Below, piece after piece: positions 18,494 to 27,600 of a stretch of 64,000 bases of DNA. The notes under the pieces are model-generated. The model searched no databases. It saw only the letters and a list, made by a program, of their open reading frames with translations, and was not told the origin of the DNA. The stretch comes from Flavobacterium sp. W4I14 (GTDB taxonomy: Bacteria > Bacteroidota > Bacteroidia > Sphingobacteriales > Sphingobacteriaceae). The DNA lies in the NCBI GenBank assembly GCA_030817875.1, contig JAUSZU010000001.1:2418001-2482000 (forward strand), written 5' to 3'. Both the position numbers and the translations under genes were made by a program. Within the stretch, counting starts at the first letter, position 1; each line of letters starts with the position of its first letter.

Positions 18494-21400
18494 CTAAAAT
18501 TTAACTGAATTGAGATTCTTATCTACTAAAACACCTTCACTAATCTTAAGCCCGAACTGCAGTTTGCGTTTTGCCTTTAATTTCAGGATAAACAGATCGG
18601 AAGTTTCGTTTAAAGCATCTTTGTTACCTATGTTTACAAAGGTTGGATACAAAACCTTAGCGCCACTGGTATGCAGGCGATCGTTGGTCAGGTTATCCAT
18701 CTGTTTGGTGTTTAAAGGCTGAACACTTACAAAATCATAATCCTGTGCATGGTATGGCAGTGCAAAACTTAAAGCATTTACTGATTTCAGGTTTATTCCT
18801 TTTACCTTGATTTCGATGATTTCGTCTTTGTTGTAAGCTTGTTTAGCGGTACTGATTTCCAGTTTACCGGCCACTTTATCAATTTTAGTATTTCTTACAC
18901 CTCCTTCAAGCTGTGTAGCCACAACTGAAATATCGTAAGCATCAATCAAGTTGTTTTTATTGATATCGCCATTGCTGATATAACCTTCAAAATCAGCATC
19001 ACCTTTTCTTAAACCAGTATAGTTGATGTAAGAAGTTAAATCGTTCTTATCAATTAAACGGTCGTTATTGATATCACCCGGAAGGTAACTTTCGGTGCCA
19101 GGAACCTTAAATACATATAACTCTCTACCTGAACCAAAACCACCTACCCCATCAGCAACAGCAATTTTGAGGTATCGTGCAGCAGGATGTGCAGTAAAAT
19201 TGAATATTTTAATTTCGTCGTTATTGGCCCATTCAAATGCGCCAGCTTCTGTCCAGTTTTCTTTATTATTGCTATAAAATACTTTACCTTTTAATAAAAT
19301 CCCATTCCCTCTTCCCGTGCGTGGCAGGTAGTGGAATTTATCCAGTTGATTAATCGATTTCAGATCAATGATCATATCAAAAGGGACTGCTTTAACACCC
19401 CATTTGGTATGCCAGGTATTACCTTCGTCATAATCGAACAATTTATTGATACCAGAGCCTCCTTGATTTTCTACCGTAGTTTCGGCGACAATACCCTGAA
19501 TAGCAAACTCTAACGGATTAGTTTTAGTAGTTGCTTTAATTTCGGTCCAATCAGAATAACCATCCTTGTTTACTGCACGCAGTTTAAATGAATAAGGTGT
19601 TTCGGCCAATAAACCATCAAACAACAAAGCAGTATCCCGGATAGTAGTATAATGCATATCGTTAAAATCGATTTCATAAAAATCTGCATTGCTCACTTTA
19701 CTCCAGCTTGGAGTAAGCGTATAAGCTTCTCTGTTTTTATCACTCACCCTTGCATTAACAGGAGCAGTTAATTTACCTGTTGACATACGTTGTTTATCTA
19801 CAGGCTCAAATTTAAATCCGTCTATACTAAGTGTTACCGGATTGATGGTAATATCAGTAGACTGAAGTTTAACCGACAATTGCGGGTTTTTAACCATTGC
19901 TACTTTTTCAAACTCGCTTCCTTTTGTAGCGAAGCGGTTTAAGTTCGGTGCAGTATTGTAGAAATAAACGTTAGACTGTTTTAAAAACTCGTCTTTTGAG
20001 TTTACTTCTGTCAATTTTATTTTACTGTTTCCAACTTTTGCCGTTAACCTTTTTGGTTTTTCGGTAACGTTAATTACGAATTCAGTTGTTTTTTCTTTCA
20101 CAAAGCCATCGAAATCGCCCTTTGCAGGATGAATAGTAACCAAAGCATTGTTCTTCTCATCTAGTGCTGATTCAATTAAAGTAGAAGCGCCTTTTCCTAA
20201 TTTGTAGGCTTCTGTTGCACCGTCATCATCATATTCGGTAAATGAAGTTTTTCCAAAAGGATATAATTCGTAAATACGGTTTGCTTTATTAATTTCAGCA
20301 ACGTTGTTATTCGGATTCGTCATCGGGATAATGGCGCCATTTTTCACAAAAACAGGCAACTTCCATAACGGCGAGTCAAAACTGTTGAGAATGCTATTCC
20401 CAATGTATTTTTCTCCGGTGAAATAATCAATCCATATTCCTTCTGGCAGGTAAATACCATTACGGATATCGTTACCTTTTTCGTCTGATTTGGTCGCCTG
20501 ATAAATTGGTGCTATTAAGAAAGAAGGTCCGTACATGTACTGATATTGAGTTGAAGTCCCTTTCGTATAGGCATTTGGATATTCCAGAAACATTGCCCTA
20601 ATGATCGGCAATCCGGTAACCGCTTCTTTAGCTACGCTATAAGTATAAGGCATCAACTCCGATTTCAGTTTTAAATAGTTGCGGTTAATCGAAGCTACAG
20701 GCTCGCCCAATGCATGAGGATATTTTTCGTTAGCGCCCCAACCGTCCATATTTAATTCCATTGGCGTAAAGGTTTTCCATTGGAAATCGCGGGTATTGAT
20801 GGTTAGATTTTTACCACCAAAAATACCATCCATATCGGAAGTAATATTCGGTTGACCTGACAATCCAGAACCTAAATAGGTAGGGATGTGGAAACGGATA
20901 TATTCCCAAACACCACCCGTTTGATCGCCCGACCAAATCCCGGCATAACGTTGTGTACCCGCCCAGCCATCTAATGAAATGATAAACGGGCGGCTACTAT
21001 TGCCATAATAAGGCATAATCTGGGCCACATCTGCAAGCCCATTCAATCCGAATGAATAACCGGCACCAACCCATGCCACATCGGTTTTTAATACACGAAC
21101 ACCTGCATCTCTGGCTTCCTTAATAATATCGCGCTGCAATAACGGACTTACTTCTGCTTTAGGGTGAAGATCAGATTGTGTCCAAAGTCCAATTTCCACG
21201 CCGTTTTTACGGGCATAATCGCCAAAACTCTTTAGGTTCTGAATGTTGCCATCCAATGTTTCGGTTTGGCCATAACCGGCGCCATAACCATCATTTGGAA
21301 GTACCCAGCCCAAAGGCATGTCGTGTTTTTTATAACGGTCGATCACCGCACGTGCTGAAAACTGATAATTGTTTTTTTCACCGTTAAGCGATTCTTTTAT

Positions 21401-22384
21401 ACCGCCGTTATCTTTCTGGCTTTCTTTGTAACGTTTGCCATCTTCAAATAAAGTTCCTTTTTCATCTTCTTTCCAAAAATCTCGATTGTAAGCGTTTAAA
21501 TGTCCTTGGTAGAAACCAAATTTTGGTAACAAAATCGGATTTCCGGTAAGCTGATAAAAATCGTTCAATAAAGGTACCACACCATCGTTAATCATAAAAA
21601 AAGCATCCAGGTAATCCGTTTCATGCACCAATTTTACCAATCCTTTTTCTTTAGCACCAAAATTGTAATTTCCCTTACTAAAGGTATGCCACATTACAGC
21701 ATAACCATTGGTAGACCAGTAATAAGGTGTTGGTGAAGCTACTCCCCCATCTGTCCAGCTGTTTTGGTTTTCGATAGAAATGGCTCTTCCCTTGTGAGAG
21801 AAACGGCCGTTCTGTACACCACCACCATAAAAATACTCCTGCGGATTTTCTTTCAAACTAAGGGTTACTTTTCCTTTTTCGAACTGAATCGGTGCTAATT
21901 CTTCCACAGCAACGGTTTGTGTAGCGAGGTTGATAATTTTGATCAGGGAAGTATTTTTATCGAAAAGTACAGTAATCTTACCTGTAGATATGAAAAGTTG
22001 GTTATTCTCATCTTTAATATCCAGTTTTGAAACAGTTCTGCGTGGGTTTTCGACTAAAATTTTAGCTTCTGGCTTTGCTTCCGGATCGCGTATAAAACCT
22101 CCTGTAGGGTCTTCGAAAAGACGGAAAATATGATCGCCATAAAAATCTAATGTTAAACGTTGATTATCGGAAAGCAACAATTCTACTGTGGTGGTGTTGA
22201 TCTTTTTTGCACCAAGTACTTTGGTAACTTTTTCTACTGCCTGATTGGTTTTCTGAGCTGCTGGCTGAGCAGAAGCAAAAAACGGAGCGGCAATTAAAAA
22301 AAACGCACATGCCAAAACAAAGCGCTTAGGCTGCTTTTTGGGACTGGTTATTTTAAAATGTTTAAGAAAATAATGCGGGGTCAT
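18494..22384 (-). CDS. Glycoside hydrolase family 31 enzyme with FN3, F5/8C, dockerin-like and cohesin-like modules
   Basis: A 1296-residue secreted multidomain glycosidase. A signal peptide (to about residue 39) leads into the GH31 N-terminal beta-sandwich and TIM barrel. The nucleophile is D435 in 'VLKTDVAWVG' and the acid/base D487 in 'WSGDQTG'; a DUF5110-type domain follows near 700. Then come an FN3 domain (about 870-960), an F5/8-type C (CBM32-like) domain (about 965-1090), paired dockerin calcium loops 'GDINNDRLIDKNDL' and 'GDINKNNLIDAYDI' (1103-1161), and a cohesin-like tail (1162-1296). GH31 includes alpha-glucosidases, alpha-xylosidases, alpha-galactosidases and an alpha-N-acetylgalactosaminidase group. 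The module order recalls that last group, which I offer only as a possibility. It forms its own transcription unit upstream of the HTCS gene. Confidence 0.92.
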   Translation of the reverse strand: MTPHYFLKHFKITSPKKQPKRFVLACAFFLIAAPFFASAQPAAQKTNQAVEKVTKVLGAKKINTTTVELLLSDNQRLTLDFYGDHIFRLFEDPTGGFIRDPEAKPEAKILVENPRRTVSKLDIKDENNQLFISTGKITVLFDKNTSLIKIINLATQTVAVEELAPIQFEKGKVTLSLKENPQEYFYGGGVQNGRFSHKGRAISIENQNSWTDGGVASPTPYYWSTNGYAVMWHTFSKGNYNFGAKEKGLVKLVHETDYLDAFFMINDGVVPLLNDFYQLTGNPILLPKFGFYQGHLNAYNRDFWKEDEKGTLFEDGKRYKESQKDNGGIKESLNGEKNNYQFSARAVIDRYKKHDMPLGWVLPNDGYGAGYGQTETLDGNIQNLKSFGDYARKNGVEIGLWTQSDLHPKAEVSPLLQRDIIKEARDAGVRVLKTDVAWVGAGYSFGLNGLADVAQIMPYYGNSSRPFIISLDGWAGTQRYAGIWSGDQTGGVWEYIRFHIPTYLGSGLSGQPNITSDMDGIFGGKNLTINTRDFQWKTFTPMELNMDGWGANEKYPHALGEPVASINRNYLKLKSELMPYTYSVAKEAVTGLPIIRAMFLEYPNAYTKGTSTQYQYMYGPSFLIAPIYQATKSDEKGNDIRNGIYLPEGIWIDYFTGEKYIGNSILNSFDSPLWKLPVFVKNGAIIPMTNPNNNVAEINKANRIYELYPFGKTSFTEYDDDGATEAYKLGKGASTLIESALDEKNNALVTIHPAKGDFDGFVKEKTTEFVINVTEKPKRLTAKVGNSKIKLTEVNSKDEFLKQSNVYFYNTAPNLNRFATKGSEFEKVAMVKNPQLSVKLQSTDITINPVTLSIDGFKFEPVDKQRMSTGKLTAPVNARVSDKNREAYTLTPSWSKVSNADFYEIDFNDMHYTTIRDTALLFDGLLAETPYSFKLRAVNKDGYSDWTEIKATTKTNPLEFAIQGIVAETTVENQGGSGINKLFDYDEGNTWHTKWGVKAVPFDMIIDLKSINQLDKFHYLPRTGRGNGILLKGKVFYSNNKENWTEAGAFEWANNDEIKIFNFTAHPAARYLKIAVADGVGGFGSGRELYVFKVPGTESYLPGDINNDRLIDKNDLTSYINYTGLRKGDADFEGYISNGDINKNNLIDAYDISVVATQLEGGVRNTKIDKVAGKLEISTAKQAYNKDEIIEIKVKGINLKSVNALSFALPYHAQDYDFVSVQPLNTKQMDNLTNDRLHTSGAKVLYPTFVNIGNKDALNETSDLFILKLKAKRKLQFGLKISEGVLVDKNLNSVKF

Positions 22385-22474
22385 TAAATTTTGATTTGGT
22401 TATGTGTTTATGTTAAGCAAGCTGATAATTTTAGTTGCTGTGGGATAAAGTTAACAAACACATTAAAGGAACTG

Positions 22475-22501
22475 GCGCGTTTTTAGGCACAAAAACCGCG
22501 C
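22475..22501. promoter_or_regulatory. Inverted repeat upstream of GH31
   Basis: Arms GCGCGTTTTT and AAAAACCGCGC (one bulged C) around the 6-nt loop AGGCAC, about 90 bp before the GH31 start. It could be an operator or the leader hairpin of the GH31 transcript; nothing decides between these. Confidence 0.3.
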
Positions 22502-22552
22502 AATCGTTTGCCTATCTAATTTTTTACCGGAGATCGAGCGATGCTTTCTATC

Positions 22553-23081
22553 ATTAAGAAATTAAAGGCATTAAGTAGAAGATCGATTCATAGAACAGAT
22601 TCAGCGATCGTCCTCCTGAACTTGTTTCAGAATCTTTCTGGTCAGCGTTTTTGCCACGGAAGCACAGATTCGCACGGAATTTAATTTGGCTTTCAGTTGC
22701 CTTTTTTACTATTAAGCATTTAGGGCGTTAAGATTTTCATAGCCCAGATCTTGCGATCGTCCTCCTGAACTTGTTTCAGGATCTAAAATTGTGTAATTCT
22801 AAATTTATTTCAGAATCTTTCTGGTTAGCTTTTTTGCCACGGAAGCACAGATTTACACGGAATTTAATTTGGCTTTCAGTTGCCTTTTTTACTATTAAGC
22901 ATTTAGGGCGTTAAGATTTTCATAGCCCAGATCTTGCGATCGTCCTCCTGAACTTGTTTCAGGATCTAAATTGTGTAATTCTAAATTTATTTCAGAATCT
23001 TTCTGGTTAGCGTTTTTGCCACGGAAGCACAGATTTGCACGGATTAATCTTTTTATCATTAAGAAATTAAGGGCATTAAGG
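22553..23081. repeat. Long-period tandem repeat array 1
   Basis: Three full units of about 158, 183 and 164 bp and a truncated fourth, each starting with ATTAAG. Each unit carries, in order, a segment with GATCGTCCTCCTGAAC, the hairpin TCCTGAA/TTCAGGA (loop CTTGT), and TTTTTGCCACGGAAGCACAG. Units 2 and 3 are nearly identical over more than 150 bp, so the duplication is recent. No plausible protein is encoded. A second array of the same family lies at 23783-24304. Confidence 0.9.
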
Positions 23082-23346
23082 TTTGGGAGGATCAATATCC
23101 AATTATCAATAACCGATGGTTAACAAACAAATGAATAGTAAAGTATTTTCGCCACGGCTTTATACAGCATGATCTTACCTATACTATCAAAAAAAATACA
23201 AAGGACACAAATAGTCCATTTTTAGCACTACTTGACCATAAAATATTGATTAGTTATATTTTAAATAAAACGTTTTTGCATTATAAACTTAAAAAATAAT
23301 CGAATGGCAAGCATTTTGTAAGTGTTTGTAAAATTGCTTATTACGA

Positions 23347-23745
23347 ATGAATTTCCCTCTATCAAAATCCTATAGCTGTGTAATTATAGATGACAGCCAA
23401 ATGAGTATAAAAACACTTGAAAACTTTGTTTCCAAAATAGACAAACTCCAACTAAAAGGAAGTTTTACAGATGCAATAGATGCCATGGCGGCCTTTTGGA
23501 CATACGGAAAAATTGATTTCCTATTTCTGGATATCCAAATGGAAATATCAGGAATTGATATAGCCAGAATGCTTCGAAACAGCGTAAAATTTGTTGTATT
23601 TGTAAGCTCCGATGACAATAAAGCCATTGACACCTTTGATAAGGGCAATTGTTTTTTATTTAAACCCCTCGATTTTGGAAAATTTGAACACACTGTGAAT
23701 CAGTTGATTCTGACTGAACGTAAGAACAAAGAAATACTTTTGTGA
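23347..23745 (+). CDS. Stand-alone response-regulator receiver domain
   Basis: A 132-residue CheY-like protein. The acidic pocket is in 'CVIIDDSQ', the phospho-acceptor Asp in 'FLFLDIQME' near residue 60, the conserved Ser/Thr in 'FVVFVSSDD', and the switch Lys in 'FLFKPLDFGKF' near residue 109. Sequence flavour is that of LytTR-type regulators, but the protein stops before any DNA-binding domain. It is monocistronic, with no kinase nearby, and sits between two arrays of the same repeat family. A related receiver-only gene is found at 48759-49160. It may act as a phosphate sink or by protein contact. Confidence 0.85.
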   Translation: MNFPLSKSYSCVIIDDSQMSIKTLENFVSKIDKLQLKGSFTDAIDAMAAFWTYGKIDFLFLDIQMEISGIDIARMLRNSVKFVVFVSSDDNKAIDTFDKGNCFLFKPLDFGKFEHTVNQLILTERKNKEILL

Positions 23746-23782
23746 GTAGCCCGCTGATGATATTTGCTTTTATCTTTCTACC

Positions 23783-24304
23783 ATTAAGTAATTAAGAAAA
23801 TTAAGATTTCATAGCTCGGTCCCAGCGGTCGTCCTCCTGAACTCGTTTCAGGATCTATCTGGATTGGATTAGTTTTTTGCCACGGAAGCACGGATTTACA
23901 CGAAACTTAATTGTTTTGAGCTTTGGTCTTTCAGCTTTTATCTTCCTTACCATTAAGCAGTTAAGAACATTAAGATTTCATAGCTCGGCCCGAGCGGTCG
24001 TCCTCCTGAACTCGTTTCAGGATCTATCTGGATTGGATTAGTTTTTTGCCACGGAAGCACGGATTTACACGAAACTTAATTTTTACTTTGAGCTTTGGTC
24101 TTTTAGCTTTTACCTTTCTTACCATTAAGCAGTTAAGAACATTAAGATTTCATAGCTCGGCCCGAGCGGTCGTCCTCCTGAACCCGATAGCTATCGGGTT
24201 GTTTCAGGATCTATTTGGATTTGATTTCTTTTGCCACGGAAGCACAGATTTACACAGAATTTACTTTTGCTTTCAGCTTTAGTCTTTCAGCTCTTTTACC
24301 TTTC
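23783..24304. repeat. Long-period tandem repeat array 2
   Basis: Three units of about 169, 172 and 180 bp, starting at 23783, 23952 and 24124 with ATTAAG, related to array 1 by the shared GTCGTCCTCCTGAAC hairpin and the GCCACGGAAGCAC segment. Unit 3 differs by a 20-bp perfect palindrome (AACCCGATAGCTATCGGGTT, 24181-24200) sitting in the loop of the hairpin. The array ends at the NIPSNAP stop codon. Confidence 0.9.
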
Positions 24305-25093
24305 TTAAAAATCTGAATAGTCTGTTGGGTAAACAAATTTAGTGTCGTTTTTAGAAACATTATGCTGATACTCAGGCATGGCTGATAACTTCTTCCAATA
24401 ATCATCTGCAGAGAAAGCCTTCCAGTGCGCATCTCTATCTGTCTTATTTTCGAAAGTGGTTAAATACATGAGGTTCGGCATGCGGCTACCAGCGATTACT
24501 TCTGCATAAAATACTGCATTAAAATTGAGTCTTTTAAACAACCCGATTTCATCGCCTTTATTAAACATTTGCACTTTATTCTTAAAATATTTCTCCGTAG
24601 GTGCCTCATAACTTCTTAATTCGTAAACCCGTTCTTTCATCGGCGATTTTAGATTAGGAAGCATAAAATGAGGAGCATCCTCAAAAGCTTTTAAAACAAT
24701 AGATTCTAATCGCTCGTAAGGAGCTTCGTTATAAGCTGCATCGAGATAAGTTTTACCGTCAATAGCATATTGTTTATCCTTGGCTAACTTTTCATCCAAG
24801 TCCAGAACGCCATTGAATGATTTCAAAGGAATAAATACATAAATAAGCTTTTCTGTAACTGCAGCTGGATCGCTTACAATTGGTTTAAACACGCCTACTT
24901 TTGTAATTCCATTACGGTGCAATGCAGGTAAATATGCCTTCTGCAGATAATCATCTACTGTTTTTTCTTGTGCATCGGTTTTCAAATGGTAAATTTTGAT
25001 CTGATAGAAATCTATCTTCGATGCATTGGCCACAAATGCGCTGGATAACAACACAAATAAAAACAGACAGGATATTTTAATTCTTTGCAACAT
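24305..25093 (-). CDS. NIPSNAP-family protein, exported
   Basis: A 262-residue protein with a cleavable signal peptide (about residues 1-24, ending in 'FVANASK') and two ferredoxin-like NIPSNAP/ABM-type halves: the first around 'FYQIKIYHLKTDAQ', the second around 'VYELRSYEAPTEKYFKNKV'. In the second, 'NLMYLTTFENKTDRDAHWKAF' is the family's typical strand-helix. Function is unknown in bacteria. It lies 133 bp downstream of the S9 peptidase gene and directly before repeat array 2. It could be the last gene of the peptidase/permease cluster, but the gap is too long to claim an operon. Confidence 0.85.
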   Translation of the reverse strand: MLQRIKISCLFLFVLLSSAFVANASKIDFYQIKIYHLKTDAQEKTVDDYLQKAYLPALHRNGITKVGVFKPIVSDPAAVTEKLIYVFIPLKSFNGVLDLDEKLAKDKQYAIDGKTYLDAAYNEAPYERLESIVLKAFEDAPHFMLPNLKSPMKERVYELRSYEAPTEKYFKNKVQMFNKGDEIGLFKRLNFNAVFYAEVIAGSRMPNLMYLTTFENKTDRDAHWKAFSADDYWKKLSAMPEYQHNVSKNDTKFVYPTDYSDF

Positions 25094-25226
25094 GTTTAAA
25101 GGATGGTTAGATAATGCAGCAAAATAACAATTATTTTTTAGGATTGAATGAGAGAAAGATTGGGTATTGGATCTTGAATGAGCAAATAACCAATAAACAA
25201 AAGGCTAATCACCTATCAACCAACGA

Positions 25227-27524
25227 CTATTGAACCAGTACATTCGGATTTGGTGGTTCGGCATGCAATAAATGTTTTACAAAGAAGTCGCGTTTACGCC
25301 TGCGTCCGTAAATACCACCATCGCTATGGCCCATACCCGGAATGCTTAATATATCAAAGTCTTTATTTGCTTTGATCAATGCATCGGCAAGTCGATAGGT
25401 TGATTCTGGTGGTACATTTTCATCGGCTTCGCCAACAATTAGAAACAGATTACCCTGTAATTTTGCTGCATTGGTAATATTAGATTGTTCTCCATAGTGC
25501 GGCCCTACAGGATAGCCCATCCATTGCTCGTTCCACCATTGTTTGTCGATCCGGTTATCGTGACAACCACAGGCAGAAACCGCAGCTTTATAAAACTCTG
25601 GATGAAATAATAGTGCACCTGTTGAGCTTTGCCCACCCGCTGAAGTGCCATAAATCCCTACTCTTGAAATATCAGCATTTGGATATTTAACGGCCATAGC
25701 CTTCATCCACAATATCCGGTCGGGAAAACCTGCATCTGCTATATTTTTCCAGCATACATCATGAAAAGCTTTAGACCGGTTGGCAGTGCCCATTCCATCA
25801 ATCTGCACTACAATAAAGCCTAATTCGGCAATACTCTGCATTTCACTGGCAGGCAAGAAACTTTTGGGCACAAAACTATCATGAGGACCTGCGTAAATAT
25901 TTTCGATAACAGGATAAGTTTTGTTCGGATCCATTTTTGAAGGGAAGCAAACAATGCCCCAAATATCGGTTATACCATCTCTTCCTTTAGCTACGAACAC
26001 TTCAGGCAGTTTAACTCCTGTGGCTAAATAAATAGCCGTTTGGCCATGTTCTATTTCGTTTATTTTTTTTGTGTTCGCAGTTAACCTTAACTCGCTAACA
26101 GGCGGTACATTTACCTCAGCGTAAGTATCGATATAATATTTGCGGTCAGGAGAAAAACTGAGGTTATGGTTACCTTTTTCGGGCGTAAGGTTTACCAATC
26201 CTTTACCGTCGAAACCAATCCGGTAATAATGGATAAAGTAAGGGTCTTCACCAGCATTCATCCCGCATGCCCTGAACCAAACCTGGCGTTTAACCACATC
26301 TACACTATCGATGTCCCTAACTACCCAATTGCCTTTGGTAATCAGTTTCTGTTTTCCTGTGATGCCATTAACAAGATAAAGGTGTTGCCATCCATCCTGC
26401 TCACTGGTCCATAATATTTCATTAGTTCTAGGTAAGTAATGGGTATAAATGCGCCGCTCATAAATGAAGGTTTTTGTTTTTTCGTCGATAATGTTTTTGG
26501 TTTTGCCGGTTAAAACATCTACTTCAATTACCCTAAAACGTTGATGGCCCCGATCTACTTTCTCATAGGTATAAAATCTGCTGTTATTATCGCGCCAATG
26601 CAATTCTGGTGCACCAAAGAAATCGATCGGTTCTGCATCCACTTTAATGGCAGTTTTAGCTGTCACATTAAAAACATAGGGTTGATAAGCGGTAAAATCG
26701 TCGCCAGGCTGGGCATATTCCCTCGATTTTAATTCACCCCGCGTGGTACCAGGCACCGAACTTAATACATAATGTACTTTTTTAGTCTCTTTCGGATCGA
26801 TTTTATAGGCAACAATATTTTTGCCATCAGGCGACCATGCAAATTCACCATATGGTTTATCGGCACTACCATCGGTACTCAATTGGGTTTCTGCTTTGGT
26901 AGCCAGATCAACCACAAATATATTTCCACCCTTTATGAGGATTTCATTTTTACCGTCAGGCGATTTTCTTGCTTCACGGTTCCGTTGCCAGCGCGATCTG
27001 CTTTGCTGCAAAGGTCTTTTGGCATTGTAACGATAAATTAGAGTGTCTTTGGTATCCGCTAAACTGTAATCGCTCAAGTTTAATTCATACCATTTATCCT
27101 GTATTTTTAGTTTTGCTGTATTACCCTGATCGGCGAAATACAATTCAGCAAACTGAAGTTTTAATGGATTCTGTTTTTTACCCGTTATCTTTTCTATATT
27201 TTCAGCCAGTTTATTGTTATCAAATGCTGGTTTACGTTTACCCGTTGCAGCATCTACATAATAATATTCCCATGTTCTGTTAGGAAGGTTTTTTTTATAC
27301 CAAAATGCGCTCCCGTCTTTTTTCCAAAAGGGAATAAGATCGTTGTTGGTTGGGATATTGCGTAATGCGGTATCCAGCTTAGTGGATAATTGGTAAGCAT
27401 TTGCCATTTCAGCAGCACTTGGCGCATAGGGCTGTAAACCCGCCTGCTGTGCCAGCAGCTGAGAGGAAACAAAACTTAATAAGATGATCGCTATTGCTTT
27501 TTTAGCAGTTGGATAAGTGGTCAT
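25227..27524 (-). CDS. S9 family serine peptidase, dipeptidyl-peptidase IV-like
   Basis: A 765-residue periplasmic or surface peptidase that probably removes X-Pro dipeptides. The signal peptide ends near 'SSQLLAQQ'. Residues 90-490 form the DPP-IV-type beta-propeller, with blade sequences such as 'FAWSPDGKNIVAYKIDP'. The C-terminal alpha/beta-hydrolase has the triad S628 ('GIYGTSAGGQS'), D701 ('VGEADENVPP') and H733 ('GMGHSDGG'). The GxSAGG nucleophile elbow varies from the GWSYGG of classical DPP-IV, so specificity could be broader. It is followed by NIPSNAP and preceded by an APC permease on the same strand. Together with the Xaa-Pro peptidases and hydroxyproline genes it suggests use of proline-rich protein. 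Confidence 0.9.
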   Translation of the reverse strand: MTTYPTAKKAIAIILLSFVSSQLLAQQAGLQPYAPSAAEMANAYQLSTKLDTALRNIPTNNDLIPFWKKDGSAFWYKKNLPNRTWEYYYVDAATGKRKPAFDNNKLAENIEKITGKKQNPLKLQFAELYFADQGNTAKLKIQDKWYELNLSDYSLADTKDTLIYRYNAKRPLQQSRSRWQRNREARKSPDGKNEILIKGGNIFVVDLATKAETQLSTDGSADKPYGEFAWSPDGKNIVAYKIDPKETKKVHYVLSSVPGTTRGELKSREYAQPGDDFTAYQPYVFNVTAKTAIKVDAEPIDFFGAPELHWRDNNSRFYTYEKVDRGHQRFRVIEVDVLTGKTKNIIDEKTKTFIYERRIYTHYLPRTNEILWTSEQDGWQHLYLVNGITGKQKLITKGNWVVRDIDSVDVVKRQVWFRACGMNAGEDPYFIHYYRIGFDGKGLVNLTPEKGNHNLSFSPDRKYYIDTYAEVNVPPVSELRLTANTKKINEIEHGQTAIYLATGVKLPEVFVAKGRDGITDIWGIVCFPSKMDPNKTYPVIENIYAGPHDSFVPKSFLPASEMQSIAELGFIVVQIDGMGTANRSKAFHDVCWKNIADAGFPDRILWMKAMAVKYPNADISRVGIYGTSAGGQSSTGALLFHPEFYKAAVSACGCHDNRIDKQWWNEQWMGYPVGPHYGEQSNITNAAKLQGNLFLIVGEADENVPPESTYRLADALIKANKDFDILSIPGMGHSDGGIYGRRRKRDFFVKHLLHAEPPNPNVLVQ

Positions 27525-27600
27525 TACAGATTTTTTGTGGTAAATATAGTGCTAGGGCTTTTCAGATTTCCTTTAAATTTTGATGAATAACATCAATATT

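Noticed and set aside
20000..22384. Cellulosome component
   Set aside because: Dockerin-like and cohesin-like modules are in the same chain, and no scaffoldin or other dockerin-bearing enzyme is present.
24046..24282. 78-codon ORF on the plus strand
   Set aside because: Lies wholly inside repeat array 2 and is a by-product of the repeat.
22553..24304. Possible CRISPR array
   Set aside because: Units are 160-180 bp long and nearly identical throughout; there are no short repeats with unique spacers and no cas genes.
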